Shown: positions 1 through 8,280 of the stretch, one piece after another
How the letters are laid out: each line of letters starts with the position of its first letter
Position numbering within the stretch: position 1 is the first letter of the stretch
Assembly (NCBI RefSeq): GCF_000688295.1
Contig: NZ_JHZF01000011.1
Location: 1,148,288 to 1,212,287, forward strand
Direction: 5' to 3'
DNA: 64,000 nucleotides
From: Pseudooceanicola nanhaiensis DSM 18065
GTDB lineage: Bacteria > Pseudomonadota > Alphaproteobacteria > Rhodobacterales > Rhodobacteraceae
The notes under the pieces: model-generated
Database searches by the model: none
What the model was told of the DNA's origin: nothing
The model's input: the letters and a program-made list of their open reading frames with translations, nothing else
Program-made: the position numbers and the translations under genes

Positions 1-2
1 CG

Positions 3-971
3 TGGAAGCACGAGAACGGCTCCCTGCCCTGCAAGATCACCTTCTTCTTCGAGGGCGAGGAAGAGAGCGGCTCCCCCTCGCTGGTGCCGTTCATGAAGGA
101 GCATGCGGACGAGCTGAAGGCCGACCTCGCGCTGATCTGCGACACCGGACTTTTCGGAGAGGGGATGCCGGGCATCATCACCATGCTGCGCGGTCTTCTG
201 GGCGAGGAGCTGACGATCACCGGCCCCGAGAAGGACCTGCATTCGGGCATGTACGGCGGGATCGCGATGAACCCGATCCGGGTGCTGTCGAAGATCATCG
301 CCTCGCTGCATGACGAGACCGGGCGCTGCACCGTGCCGGGCTTCTACGACGGCGTGCCGGACCTGCCCGAGGACATGCTGAACCAGTGGAACAACCTCGG
401 CTTCGACCCGAAGGAATTCCTCGGCGCGGTCGGCCTGTCCGAGCCCGCGGGCGAACAATCGCATACCCCGCTCGAGATGATCTGGTCGCGGCCGACCTGC
501 GAGGTGAACGGCATCTGGGGCGGCTATACCGGCAGCGGCTTCAAGACCGTCCTGCCCTCGAAGGCCAGCGCCAAGATCTCCTTCCGGCTGGTCGGCCAGC
601 AGGACCCGTTCAAGATCCGCGAAAGCTTCAGGGACTACGTCCAGTCGATGCTGCCCGCCGATTGCACCGTCGAGTTCAAGGGCCACGGCAACAGTCAGGC
701 AAGCCAGATGGAGACCGACGATCCGGCCTTCGAGGCGGCCCGCGTTGCGCTGTCGGAGGAATGGCCCCAGCCCGCGGCCTATATCGGCTGCGGCGGCTCG
801 ATCCCGATCGCAGGGTATTTCAAGACGATCCTCGGCATGGATTCGATGCTGATCGGCTTCGGCAAGGACGACGACCAAATCCATTCGCCGAACGAGAAAT
901 ACGATCTTAACTCATTTCATAAAGGAATCCGGTCCTGGGCCCGCGTGCTTGACGCTTTGACCAAGGCGTGA
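3..971 (+). CDS. M20 family metallopeptidase (dipeptidase), 5' truncated by window edge
   Basis: The reading frame is open from the left edge, so the start lies outside. It is the C-terminal two thirds of an M20/M25/M40 zinc dipeptidase or deacylase of the long (about 450-470 residue) cytosolic dipeptidase type. Visible motifs are GEEESGSPS, holding the Glu-Glu pair that acts as general base and metal ligand, then CDTG, then LHSGMYGG with the lid-domain histidine, and near the end IHSPNEKYDL with the last metal-binding histidine. The order and spacing fit the family. Substrate (dipeptide, N-acyl amino acid, other amide) cannot be told. The unknown gene starting 27 bases downstream on the same strand may be co-transcribed. 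Confidence 0.9.
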   Translation, partial: WKHENGSLPCKITFFFEGEEESGSPSLVPFMKEHADELKADLALICDTGLFGEGMPGIITMLRGLLGEELTITGPEKDLHSGMYGGIAMNPIRVLSKIIASLHDETGRCTVPGFYDGVPDLPEDMLNQWNNLGFDPKEFLGAVGLSEPAGEQSHTPLEMIWSRPTCEVNGIWGGYTGSGFKTVLPSKASAKISFRLVGQQDPFKIRESFRDYVQSMLPADCTVEFKGHGNSQASQMETDDPAFEAARVALSEEWPQPAAYIGCGGSIPIAGYFKTILGMDSMLIGFGKDDDQIHSPNEKYDLNSFHKGIRSWARVLDALTKA

Positions 972-998
972 GTCGGCGCGGCCCCGTCAGGAGGCCGC

Positions 999-1406
999 AT
1001 GGTTCTGGACATCGACGCAGAGATCCACGCCCGCATCGCCGCGATGGAGGCGGAGCCGCAGGCTTCGACCGACCCCGCTGCGGTGCGGCGCGAGATCCTC
1101 TTCATCAACGACACGGTGCACACGACGGGGGTGGCGGGGCACGATCCGCCCCGGCCGCTCGCCCAGATCGAGGTGGGCGGCATCTCCTCGCCCCACTCCA
1201 CGGTGACGCGCGGGATCATCCGCTTCCGGCGGCGCGACGACCTCTGTCCGCCCTATTTCAAGGAAGCCGACCGCACGATCCGGCTCTGGGTCGACATCGC
1301 GCATATCGACCATGTGGCGATGCAGCTCTCGCACCGGAAACGCTGGCTCTGGATCGGCATCTGGCCGGACGGGTTCACCTATAGCGACCTGCACAGCCGC
1401 CCCTGA
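999..1406 (+). CDS. hypothetical protein, 135 residues
   Basis: I do not recognise this protein. It starts with ATG 27 bases after the M20 peptidase, with AGGAGG about 8 bases upstream, so translation from here looks real. The product is soluble with no signal peptide or membrane segment. It is rich in charged residues, with a central stretch of beta-like character and a Trp-rich end (RWLWIGIWPDG). It converges with the next gene: the stop codons are almost adjacent. Function unknown; the only context is possible co-transcription with the peptidase. Confidence 0.65.
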   Translation: MVLDIDAEIHARIAAMEAEPQASTDPAAVRREILFINDTVHTTGVAGHDPPRPLAQIEVGGISSPHSTVTRGIIRFRRRDDLCPPYFKEADRTIRLWVDIAHIDHVAMQLSHRKRWLWIGIWPDGFTYSDLHSRP

Positions 1407-1408
1407 GC

Positions 1409-2110
1409 TCAGAGCGGCAGGCCCCGGATCGCGCGCGTCATGAGCTGCGGAAGCACGCCCCAGGGTCGGGCGACGGCGGGGCGTTCCAGCTCGGCGGCCG
1501 TCAGCCAGTGGCCGCAGCGCGACCGGGTGCGGATCGCCTCGGTCAGCCGGGCCGCGGCGTCGGGGTCGCTGCCCGGGCTGCCGGGCACGTCGGGCGGCGC
1601 GCTCTCGGCAAGCGCGCGGGCCATGCCGAGGATCATCAGCAGGTCGTCCTCGGTCCATTCCCCGCCCGGGGGCATGACGCGCGACAGGTCGATCAGCATG
1701 GCCCGCAGCGTCGCATCCGGCACGCGCCCGGGCCCCGCCACCATGCCGAGCGCGTCGAGCACCGCATCGAGCGGCGCGACGAAGCGCGCGCTGTCGGGCC
1801 GGATGTCCGCCGGGCTCACGTAGAGCGCGATGGCCATGAGGTCGACGGGCAGCGGCAGCGCCGCGACCGGCGCCTCCGCCACGCGCCGGAGCACCTCGGA
1901 ACGCGGCAAGGCGAGGCGCATGGTCTCCCCGTCCGTCTCGATCACCCCGAGTGCGCCGAAACCATGCGCGGCGGCCGTCAGCACCACGTCGCCGGCCAGA
2001 TCGACCTCCGGCCCCGCGGCGAAGACGAGATCGCAGAGAATCTCGGACAGTTCCGCCAGCAGGTCGCGCTGCTGCCCCTCGTCGAGCGTCAGGATGCGCG
2101 GGCGGCTCAC
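1409..2110 (-). CDS. hypothetical protein, 233 residues
   Basis: Not recognised. The frame begins with GTG that overlaps the TGA stop of the upstream glycosyltransferase in a GTGA arrangement, which implies translational coupling and a two-gene unit. The protein is acidic, soluble and mostly helical, without signal peptide, membrane segment or metal motif. Context suggests a partner of the glycosyltransferase (surface carbohydrate work), but this is inference only. Confidence 0.6.
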   Translation of the reverse strand: MSRPRILTLDEGQQRDLLAELSEILCDLVFAAGPEVDLAGDVVLTAAAHGFGALGVIETDGETMRLALPRSEVLRRVAEAPVAALPLPVDLMAIALYVSPADIRPDSARFVAPLDAVLDALGMVAGPGRVPDATLRAMLIDLSRVMPPGGEWTEDDLLMILGMARALAESAPPDVPGSPGSDPDAAARLTEAIRTRSRCGHWLTAAELERPAVARPWGVLPQLMTRAIRGLPL

Positions 2111-2985
2111 AGCGCGCCCGTGAAGCGCTCGGGCAGACGGAAGCGCCGGTCGTCGTCGGGCCGGTCGAATTCCCAGAACCCGGTGTCGCCCCGCGGCCGC
2201 CAGCTGCGCTGCATCGCCTTTCGGACGGGGCGCATGTCGAAGCCCTCTTCCAGCGGCCGGGCCGCGAAGGCGTCGAAGACCGCGCGGTCCTCGCCGCGCG
2301 CCTCGGCAAACCAGTGCCGCCCGATGGATGCGTCCTTGTGGCTGTCCACGTTCACCGCCGCCGTCACCGCGTTGCGCCGGTCCATGACCGCGCGATACGC
2401 CTCGAAATCCACGTACTTCAGGTGGAACAGGTATAGCACATCCGGCGTGAAGAGCGTGTCGGACTGCGTGTAATGCCCGCCGCGGGCGATCTTGGTGCCG
2501 GTCGAGACGATGCAGGGCTTGGAATAATGCGGCGCGATGCGGACATGGCGCCGCGGGCCGATGACGCGCGCCCCGATCGGCTCGGGCTCGTCCGGGATCA
2601 TCTGCACCACCTCCAGCCCGAGGGGCGTGTAGACCCGCCGCTGCGGCGCCCCGGCCAGCCAGTCGAGCAGGCCCATCCCCGCCGCGGGGTCGATCACCAC
2701 CAGCTCGTCCACGTCACCCACGATGACATGGCCGTAATAGGCGTTCAGCCCCATCACGAGGTTGTTCAGGAGCCGCCAGCGCTTCATGTCGAAGTTCTTG
2801 TGCGGATCGCCCGGGATGCCGACGATGTTGCAGCCCTCGGCCATCGACAGCACCTCGGGATCGCGGTCATGGGCGACGATGTAGCAGTTCTCGCGCCCCA
2901 GAAGCCCGCCGTAATGGCGCAGCCAGATCTCGAGGAAGAAGAGATCGTCGCGCAGCATGGTGACGGCGCAGGCGGTGGATTGCAT
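2107..2985 (-). CDS. glycosyltransferase family 2-like protein
   Basis: Predicted GT-A-type glycosyltransferase of 292 residues, of the short type whose N-terminus runs 'ML(R/K)DDLFFLEIWLRHY', common in roseobacters. The acidic motif DVDELVVID is in the position of the DxD metal/nucleotide-sugar site. A YSKPCIV segment and an HLKYVD segment follow in the C-terminal half. ATG at 2985 was chosen over a TTG five codons upstream. It is divergent from the sulfotransferase-like gene (86-base gap) and coupled to the unknown gene after it. The sugar donor and acceptor are unknown; it likely modifies a surface glycan. Confidence 0.75.
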   Translation of the reverse strand: MQSTACAVTMLRDDLFFLEIWLRHYGGLLGRENCYIVAHDRDPEVLSMAEGCNIVGIPGDPHKNFDMKRWRLLNNLVMGLNAYYGHVIVGDVDELVVIDPAAGMGLLDWLAGAPQRRVYTPLGLEVVQMIPDEPEPIGARVIGPRRHVRIAPHYSKPCIVSTGTKIARGGHYTQSDTLFTPDVLYLFHLKYVDFEAYRAVMDRRNAVTAAVNVDSHKDASIGRHWFAEARGEDRAVFDAFAARPLEEGFDMRPVRKAMQRSWRPRGDTGFWEFDRPDDDRRFRLPERFTGAL

Positions 2986-3071
2986 CGGATCGGCCCCCAA
3001 GGTCCCCGGCCCCGGTCCGGGCCCCGGCCGAGGATAGCGCGGTTGCGACGAAAGGAGAATCGTGGAAATCC

Positions 3072-3866
3072 ATGTGCATCCGGGCCGTTGCGCCCGCGAC
3101 GCATCGAGAGGACACCGCCCTGCTGCCCGAGGATTTCGCCCGGACCGGAAGGTTCTTCGCCCATCGGACGAACGCCCCCGTCACGCGGTTCCAGGTGATG
3201 GGGGAACGCTCCTCCGGCACCAATTTCGCCAAGCGCCTGCTCGGACGGAACACCGCCCTGTCGCCGACCGAGGCCCTGGGCTGGAAACACGGCTTTGCCC
3301 AGATGATCGCGGTGCCCTCCGACCTGGTGGTGGTCTGCATGGTGCGCGGCGCGGCCGAGTGGGTGCGCTCGATGCATGCCAAGCCCTGGCATTGCAGCGC
3401 CGCGATGCAGGCCCTGCCCCTGTCCGATTTCCTCCGCGCCGAATGGGACACGATCGTCGACCGCGACCGCTATTTCGACGAGGCCGCCCGGCTGGGCCTG
3501 CGGGGCGCGCCGCTCCAGCAGGACCGCGATCCGGTGACGGGTGCGCGCTTCGCGGACATCTTCGCCCTGCGGCGGGCGAAGCTCGCGGCGCTGACGGGCT
3601 ATGCGCGACGGGACTGCAACCTCGCCTTCCTGCGGATGGAGGACATGATCGCCCGGCCCGAAGAGACGGTGGCCGCCTTCCGTGCGGCTTTCGCCCTGCC
3701 GGAGCCGCAGGCCTTCCGGGGCATCACGCGGCGGCTCGGATCGAAGTTCCGGCCCGCCATCGACGCGCGGCCCGAAACGCCGCCGCAGCTGAGCGCGGCC
3801 GATCTGGCCCGCCTCCGGGCGCGCGTGGATCCGGCGCAGGAGGCCATGCTGGGCTATCGGTACTGA
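3072..3866 (+). CDS. sulfotransferase-like protein
   Basis: 264 residues with a PAPS-type P-loop at GERSSGTNF near residue 44, and a later segment VVVCMVRGAAEWVRSMH that matches the 3'-phosphate-binding strand (Arg and Ser) of sulfotransferases. This supports transfer of sulfate from PAPS to a carbohydrate or other acceptor. The start is uncertain: the best Shine-Dalgarno (AAGGAG at 3051-3056) is 15 bases from the ATG and better spaced for a GTG in another frame, so translation may begin later, near the VTRFQVMGERSS segment. The neighbouring glycosyltransferase supports a role in glycan decoration. A hairpin follows the stop directly. Confidence 0.65.
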   Translation: MCIRAVAPATHREDTALLPEDFARTGRFFAHRTNAPVTRFQVMGERSSGTNFAKRLLGRNTALSPTEALGWKHGFAQMIAVPSDLVVVCMVRGAAEWVRSMHAKPWHCSAAMQALPLSDFLRAEWDTIVDRDRYFDEAARLGLRGAPLQQDRDPVTGARFADIFALRRAKLAALTGYARRDCNLAFLRMEDMIARPEETVAAFRAAFALPEPQAFRGITRRLGSKFRPAIDARPETPPQLSAADLARLRARVDPAQEAMLGYRY

Positions 3867-3894
3867 AAGGGCCGCACCCCGCGGCGCGGCCCTT
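3867..3894. terminator. bidirectional stem-loop between convergent genes
   Basis: Nine-base perfect arms AAGGGCCGC (3867-3875) and GCGGCCCTT (3886-3894) around a 10-base loop, directly after the stop of the sulfotransferase-like gene and 22 bases before the end of the opposing kinase-like gene. The A and T ends give a short U-run on both strands, so it can end transcription both ways. Confidence 0.65.
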
Positions 3895-3915
3895 CCGTCA
3901 TCCGTCCCGGAGGCG

Positions 3916-5055
3916 TCATTCCGCGGCGATCGCCACCGACGCGGCCTCGGGCGCCAGCGTCACGTGCAATCGCATGCCGTCGTCGCTGTGCGAGGCATCG
4001 AACCGCGCGTTCATCGCGTGGCAGAAGGTGCCGATCAGCGACAGGCGCAGGGTCGTCGGGGTGGCCGCGCCGCTGCCCGCCGCGTCGCTGGTGCCGCTCC
4101 GGAAGCCGGTCGAATCCTGCACCAGTCGTGGCGGCAGGTCCTCGAGCTGCAGTGCCGCCCCCTCCGCGATGACGGTCACCGCCGGGGCGCCCTCGTCCGC
4201 AAGCAGCAGGCGCACCCGCCCGCCCGAGGGCGTCCGCGCAATCGCGGCTTGCAGCATCGTGCCGACAAGGTCGCGCGCGGCGTTGCGGACCGTGTTGACG
4301 GGCAGGTTCCGCGGCGCCTCCATCACCACCTCGACGGCACGCCTGTCGGCATGGAAATGTTCCTGCCCGACCGCCTTGCGCGCCAGCGGGACGAGGTCCA
4401 GCGTCTCTCGCTCGGCTTCGTATTCGCGCTGCGCCTCGGCATCCGACAGGTCGAGCACGGATTGCAGCGTCTGCATCAGGTCCTGCCCGGAATTGCCGAT
4501 GCTGGTGGCGAAATCGCGGTAGGCGGCGCCGCCGTAATCGCCGATCGACTGGGTCTTCATCAGGTCGGCAAAGCCCAGGATGACCGTCAGCGGCGTGCGG
4601 AAATCGTGTTTCATCCCGGCGAGCATGCGGAACTTCTCGCTCCGGTCCAGCTCGATCGCGTCGCGTTCGGCTTCGGCGAGGGTGAGCGAGGCATCGAGCC
4701 GGGTCACGCATTCCTGCACGCTCGCCATCAGCACCCCGGCCCCGTCGCCGTAGCGCGTCGGCAGGCGCGGCGTCTCGCGCGTGTCGAGGTAGGTCCGCGC
4801 CGCCTCGGAGGCGAGACGCACCGGCGCCAGAAGGGCCGCCATCGCGACCATGGTGGCCGCCGTCCCGACAAGCGTCGCGATCAGCATCGCGACCAGCACG
4901 TCGATCTGGTCCATCAACGGGGTCGGGTCGGCCACCAGGGCATAGGTGACCGCGCCGAACATGGGCACATGCACGCCGAGGAAGCTGACGAGAAGGATCT
5001 TCCCGGTGTAGGTGCGCGGCCAGTTCCGGCGGGCGAGGAATTCGTAGAGTCGCAT
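3916..5055 (-). CDS. membrane histidine-kinase-like protein with degenerate ATPase domain
   Basis: 379 residues. Two hydrophobic helices (about 20-42 and 50-78) are followed by a linker and a clear dimerisation/phosphoacceptor box MKHDFRTPLTVILGFADLM with His150-Asp151. The C-terminal part keeps the length of a HATPase_c domain but lacks a readable N box, the DxGxG (G1) box and the GTGLGL (G2) box; the equivalent segment reads SLIGTFCHAMNARFD. It therefore probably cannot bind ATP in the usual way and may act as a phosphotransferase, phosphatase or scaffold. ATG at 5055 was chosen because upstream sequence in the frame has no membrane-protein character. No response regulator is adjacent. Confidence 0.7.
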   Translation of the reverse strand: MRLYEFLARRNWPRTYTGKILLVSFLGVHVPMFGAVTYALVADPTPLMDQIDVLVAMLIATLVGTAATMVAMAALLAPVRLASEAARTYLDTRETPRLPTRYGDGAGVLMASVQECVTRLDASLTLAEAERDAIELDRSEKFRMLAGMKHDFRTPLTVILGFADLMKTQSIGDYGGAAYRDFATSIGNSGQDLMQTLQSVLDLSDAEAQREYEAERETLDLVPLARKAVGQEHFHADRRAVEVVMEAPRNLPVNTVRNAARDLVGTMLQAAIARTPSGGRVRLLLADEGAPAVTVIAEGAALQLEDLPPRLVQDSTGFRSGTSDAAGSGAATPTTLRLSLIGTFCHAMNARFDASHSDDGMRLHVTLAPEAASVAIAAE

Positions 5056-5258
5056 GGGGTGCCCCTGATAGATTCGGCGGAATTGCCGGCATCGGGACGG
5101 TCTGGCGGCGAAATGGGGCCGAAAGGTGTAGATCGGATGTCTGAATGTGTCAGGCGGATGACCATTTTCCGCGACGCAGCGAACGCCGGAACGGCGCGCC
5201 ACCAGAGCGTGCATCCTGCCGGATTCACGCGTCCCGATGTGGTCCAAAGGGGAGAAAG

Positions 5259-5335
5259 TGGCGCGGTTGACGGGGCTCGAACCCGCGACCCCCGGCGTGA
5301 CAGGCCGGTACTCTAACCAACTGAGCTACAACCGC
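5259..5335 (-). tRNA. tRNA-Asp(GTC), copy 1
   Basis: Complete 77-base cloverleaf including the encoded CCA end. Acceptor GCGGTTG pairs with CAACCGC, and the anticodon stem CCGGC/GCCGG holds GTC. An identical copy lies 30 bases away. Confidence 0.97.
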
Positions 5336-5365
5336 GCTTTCGTGCGGGGCTTCGGGACGGGGCAG

Positions 5366-5442
5366 TGGCGCGGTTGACGGGGCTCGAACCCGCGACCCCC
5401 GGCGTGACAGGCCGGTACTCTAACCAACTGAGCTACAACCGC
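5366..5442 (-). tRNA. tRNA-Asp(GTC), copy 2
   Basis: Second copy of the 77-base tRNA-Asp, identical through the whole gene including CCA. Being upstream on the minus strand it is transcribed first; both copies probably share one transcript. Confidence 0.97.
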
Positions 5443-5757
5443 TCGCTGCCCGTCCGGGTGCGCCCGAACGTGACGGGCGTTCTAGGGGCAAGGCAGGGGG
5501 GCGTCAAGCGACAAAAACCGGTTTCCGTTACGTGCTCAGGGCAGGCGCGCCGCGATGCGCTCCGGACCCTGCCCCGAGGGCACGCCGGAGCGCGTCCCTG
5601 CAGGCTGTTCGTGCGAGGGTGCGGTGGCGACAAGCGCCGAAAGGCAGACGATGAGGATCGCGAAACGGGACATGCAGGACGGGCCTTCTTCGTTCAGTGA
5701 CGGCCAGCCTAGGCCCATCCCTGATCCCGGGTCAGCCCCTGGCGGCCCTGTCCCGCC
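5443..5757. other. intergenic stretch between tRNA-Asp pair and uvrD
   Basis: This 315-base stretch must hold the promoter of the tRNA-Asp pair and the 3' end of uvrD. The only possible gene seen is a 45-codon frame at 5536-5673. No clear terminator with a T-run was found. Confidence 0.5.
5536..5673 (-). CDS. possible small secreted peptide, 45 residues
   Basis: Candidate only. The frame encodes MSRFAILIVCLSALVATAPS followed by a short Pro/Gly/Arg-rich tail. The N-terminus looks like a signal peptide with a possible cleavage site near ATA-PS. It lies 84 bases after the uvrD stop on the same strand. The ribosome site is weak and the tail is low complexity, so it could also be non-coding. Confidence 0.3.
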   Translation of the reverse strand: MSRFAILIVCLSALVATAPSHEQPAGTRSGVPSGQGPERIAARLP

Positions 5758-8172
5758 TCAAAACGGGACGTCGTCGGCGCTCATGATGAATTTCGCGACG
5801 ACTTTCTTCGGCCCGGCCTTCTCGAACGCGATGTCGAGCTTGTCGCCTTCGATTGCCGTGATGCAGCCATAGCCGAACTTCTGGTGGAAGACGCGCTCGC
5901 CCACCGTGTAGGCGCTGATGGCGGAGGCGTCGATCACCTGGTTCCGGACCTCCTGCGGCTGCGCCATGGGACGGTGCGTCTGCCGCTCCTGCATCCGCTT
6001 CCAGCCCGGCGAATTGTAGACATCCGCGCGGCTGGCCTTGTCGTGAAGCTGGCTCTGCATCCCCGCCGCGCCGTAGCCGCCGCCGTAGAGGCCCGGGGGC
6101 GTCAGCACCTCGACATGCTCCTCGGGCAGCTCGTCGATGAACCGCGAGGGCAGCGCGGATTGCCACTGGCCGAAGACCCGCCGGTTGCCCGCGAAGGAGA
6201 TCGTGCAGACCTCCTCGGCCCGGGTGATACCGACGTAAGCGAGGCGGCGCTCCTCCTCGAGCCCCTTCAGCCCCGATTCGTCCATCGACCGCTGCGAGGG
6301 GAAGAGCCCATCCTCCCAGCCCGGCAGGAAGACCGCGGGGAACTCGAGCCCCTTGGCGGCATGGAGGGTCATGATCGAGACCTTCTCTTCGGAATTCTCG
6401 GTCTCGTTGTCCATGATCAGGCTTACGTGTTCGAGGAACCCCTGCAGGTTCTCGAAGCTTTCCAGTGCCTTGACCAGTTCCTTCAGGTTCTCGAGCCGCC
6501 CCGGCGCCTCGGGCGTCTTGTCGTTCTGCCACATCTCCGTGTAGCCGGATTCGTCCAGGATCACCTGCGCGAGCTCCACGTGGCTCACCAGCCCCTTGGG
6601 CGGCGTCGGCCCCTCCTCGATCACCGCGTCGGCATCCTCGGCCGGCGCGACACCGTGCCAGCGGGCGACCGCGTGCCAGCGGTCGATCCCCTCGACCAGC
6701 GCGCGGAGCTGGCCCGCGCCCTTGCCCGAGATCCCGCCCTCGGCCAGCAGGATCCGCGCGCCCTCCAGCAGGGAAACGCCGTGCTGGCGCGCCGTCACCT
6801 GGATGTTCTGCTGCGCCTTGTCGCCCAGCCCCCGTTTCGGCGTGTTCACGATCCGCTCGAAGGCGAGGTCGTCCTCGGGCGAGGTCACGACGCGGAAATA
6901 GGCCATGGCATCGCGGATCTCGAGCCGTTCGTAGAAGCGCGGGCCCCCGATCACGCGGTAGGGCAGGCCGATGGTCAGGAAGCGGTCCTCGAAGGCGCGC
7001 ATCTGGTGCGAGGCGCGCACGAGGATCGCCATCGCGTCGAGCGACAGCGGCCGGATGCCCCGCGTCCCCCGTTGCAGCGCCTCGACCTCCTCGCCGACCC
7101 AGCGGGCCTCCTCGTCGCCGTCCCAATGGCCGATCAGGCGGACCTTCTCGCCCTCCTCCGCATCGGTCCAGAGCTCCTTGCCGAGCCGCCCCTCGTTGCC
7201 CCGGATCACCCCCGATGCGGCCGCGAGGATATGCGGCGTGGAGCGGTAGTTCTGTTCCAGCCGGACGACCTTGGCGCCCGGGAAATCCTTCTCGAACCGC
7301 AGGATGTTGCCCACCTCGGCCCCGCGCCAGCCATAGATCGACTGGTCATCGTCGCCCACGCAGCAGATGTTGCGGTGCCCGCCCGCAAGCAGCCGCAGCC
7401 AGAGGTACTGGGCCACGTTGGTGTCCTGGTACTCGTCCACCATGATGTAGCGGAACCAGCGCTGGTACTGGGCCAGCACATCCTCGTGCTTCTGGAAGAT
7501 CGTGACCATGTGCAGCAGCAGGTCGCCGAAATCCGTCGCGTTCAGATCGCGCAGGCGGCGCTGGTACTGGTCGTAGATCTCCGTGCCCCGGTTGTTGTAG
7601 GCCGAGGCCTCCGAGGCGGGCACCTGTTCGGGCGTCCAGGCGCGGTTCTTCCAGCCGTCGATGATTCCCGCGATCATCCGGGCGGGCCAGCGCTTTTCGT
7701 CGATGTTGTTGGCGGCGATCAGCTGTTTCAGCAGCCGGATCTGGTCGTCGGTGTCCAGGATCGTGAAATTCGACTTGAGCCCGACCAGCTCCGCATGGCG
7801 CCGGAGCAGCTTCACGCAGATCGCGTGGAAGGTGCCGAGCCACGGCATGCCCTCGGCCGCATGGCCCAGCATCCGGCCCACCCGGTTCTTCATCTCGCGC
7901 GCGGCCTTGTTGGTGAAGGTCACCGCGAGGATCTCGTTGGGCTGCGCCTTGCCGGTGTTGAGCAGATGCACGATCCGGCTGGTCAGCGCCTTGGTTTTCC
8001 CGGTGCCCGCACCCGCCAGCATGAGGACGGGCCCCTCCAGCGCCTCGACCGCCTCGCGCTGCGCGGGGTTGAGATCGTCGAGATAGGGGGCGGGCCGGGC
8101 CGCCATCGCACGGGATGACAGCGAAGCGCGCGCGGCGCCTTCGAAGGCGTCGAATTCGTCGTGACTGCTCAT
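5758..8172 (-). CDS. uvrD: ATP-dependent DNA helicase UvrD/PcrA (SF1, 3'-5')
   Basis: 804-residue superfamily 1A helicase that unwinds DNA in nucleotide excision repair, mismatch repair and removal of RecA filaments. Visible motifs in order: Q-motif LNPAQREAV (35-43), Walker A GAGTGKT (54-60), Walker B VDEYQDTN (245-252), motif III GDDDQSIYGWRGA (273-285), motif IV QNYRST (307-312), then the 2B domain, and motifs V/VI near LPGWEDGLFPSQ and RLAYVGITRA. The C-terminus ends in a Tudor-like segment with VGERVFHQKFGYG, typical of PcrA/UvrD. A GTTC-N7-GTTC box 42 bases upstream predicts SOS control. It is divergent from the FMN dehydrogenase gene. Confidence 0.97.
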   Translation of the reverse strand: MSSHDEFDAFEGAARASLSSRAMAARPAPYLDDLNPAQREAVEALEGPVLMLAGAGTGKTKALTSRIVHLLNTGKAQPNEILAVTFTNKAAREMKNRVGRMLGHAAEGMPWLGTFHAICVKLLRRHAELVGLKSNFTILDTDDQIRLLKQLIAANNIDEKRWPARMIAGIIDGWKNRAWTPEQVPASEASAYNNRGTEIYDQYQRRLRDLNATDFGDLLLHMVTIFQKHEDVLAQYQRWFRYIMVDEYQDTNVAQYLWLRLLAGGHRNICCVGDDDQSIYGWRGAEVGNILRFEKDFPGAKVVRLEQNYRSTPHILAAASGVIRGNEGRLGKELWTDAEEGEKVRLIGHWDGDEEARWVGEEVEALQRGTRGIRPLSLDAMAILVRASHQMRAFEDRFLTIGLPYRVIGGPRFYERLEIRDAMAYFRVVTSPEDDLAFERIVNTPKRGLGDKAQQNIQVTARQHGVSLLEGARILLAEGGISGKGAGQLRALVEGIDRWHAVARWHGVAPAEDADAVIEEGPTPPKGLVSHVELAQVILDESGYTEMWQNDKTPEAPGRLENLKELVKALESFENLQGFLEHVSLIMDNETENSEEKVSIMTLHAAKGLEFPAVFLPGWEDGLFPSQRSMDESGLKGLEEERRLAYVGITRAEEVCTISFAGNRRVFGQWQSALPSRFIDELPEEHVEVLTPPGLYGGGYGAAGMQSQLHDKASRADVYNSPGWKRMQERQTHRPMAQPQEVRNQVIDASAISAYTVGERVFHQKFGYGCITAIEGDKLDIAFEKAGPKKVVAKFIMSADDVPF

Positions 8173-8213
8173 GTGGCGATTGTAGCGCCGTTCAGGGCAG
8201 AGCGAAAGGGCAT

Positions 8214-8228
8214 GTTCACCAGATGTTC
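8214..8228. promoter_or_regulatory. LexA-type (SOS) box upstream of uvrD
   Basis: Exact GTTC-ACCAGAT-GTTC, matching GTTC-N7-GTTC, the known LexA recognition sequence of alphaproteobacteria. It is 42 bases before the uvrD start in the short divergent region, and about 53 bases before the divergent dehydrogenase. Confidence 0.7.
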
Positions 8229-8280
8229 ACGCAAGATGCACCTTGCCTAACGAAAGGTTAATCAGCAATGTCGCGCGACC

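Noticed and set aside
5884-8118. A 744-codon plus-strand open frame across uvrD
   Set aside because: Antisense shadow of a complete helicase with all motifs on the minus strand.
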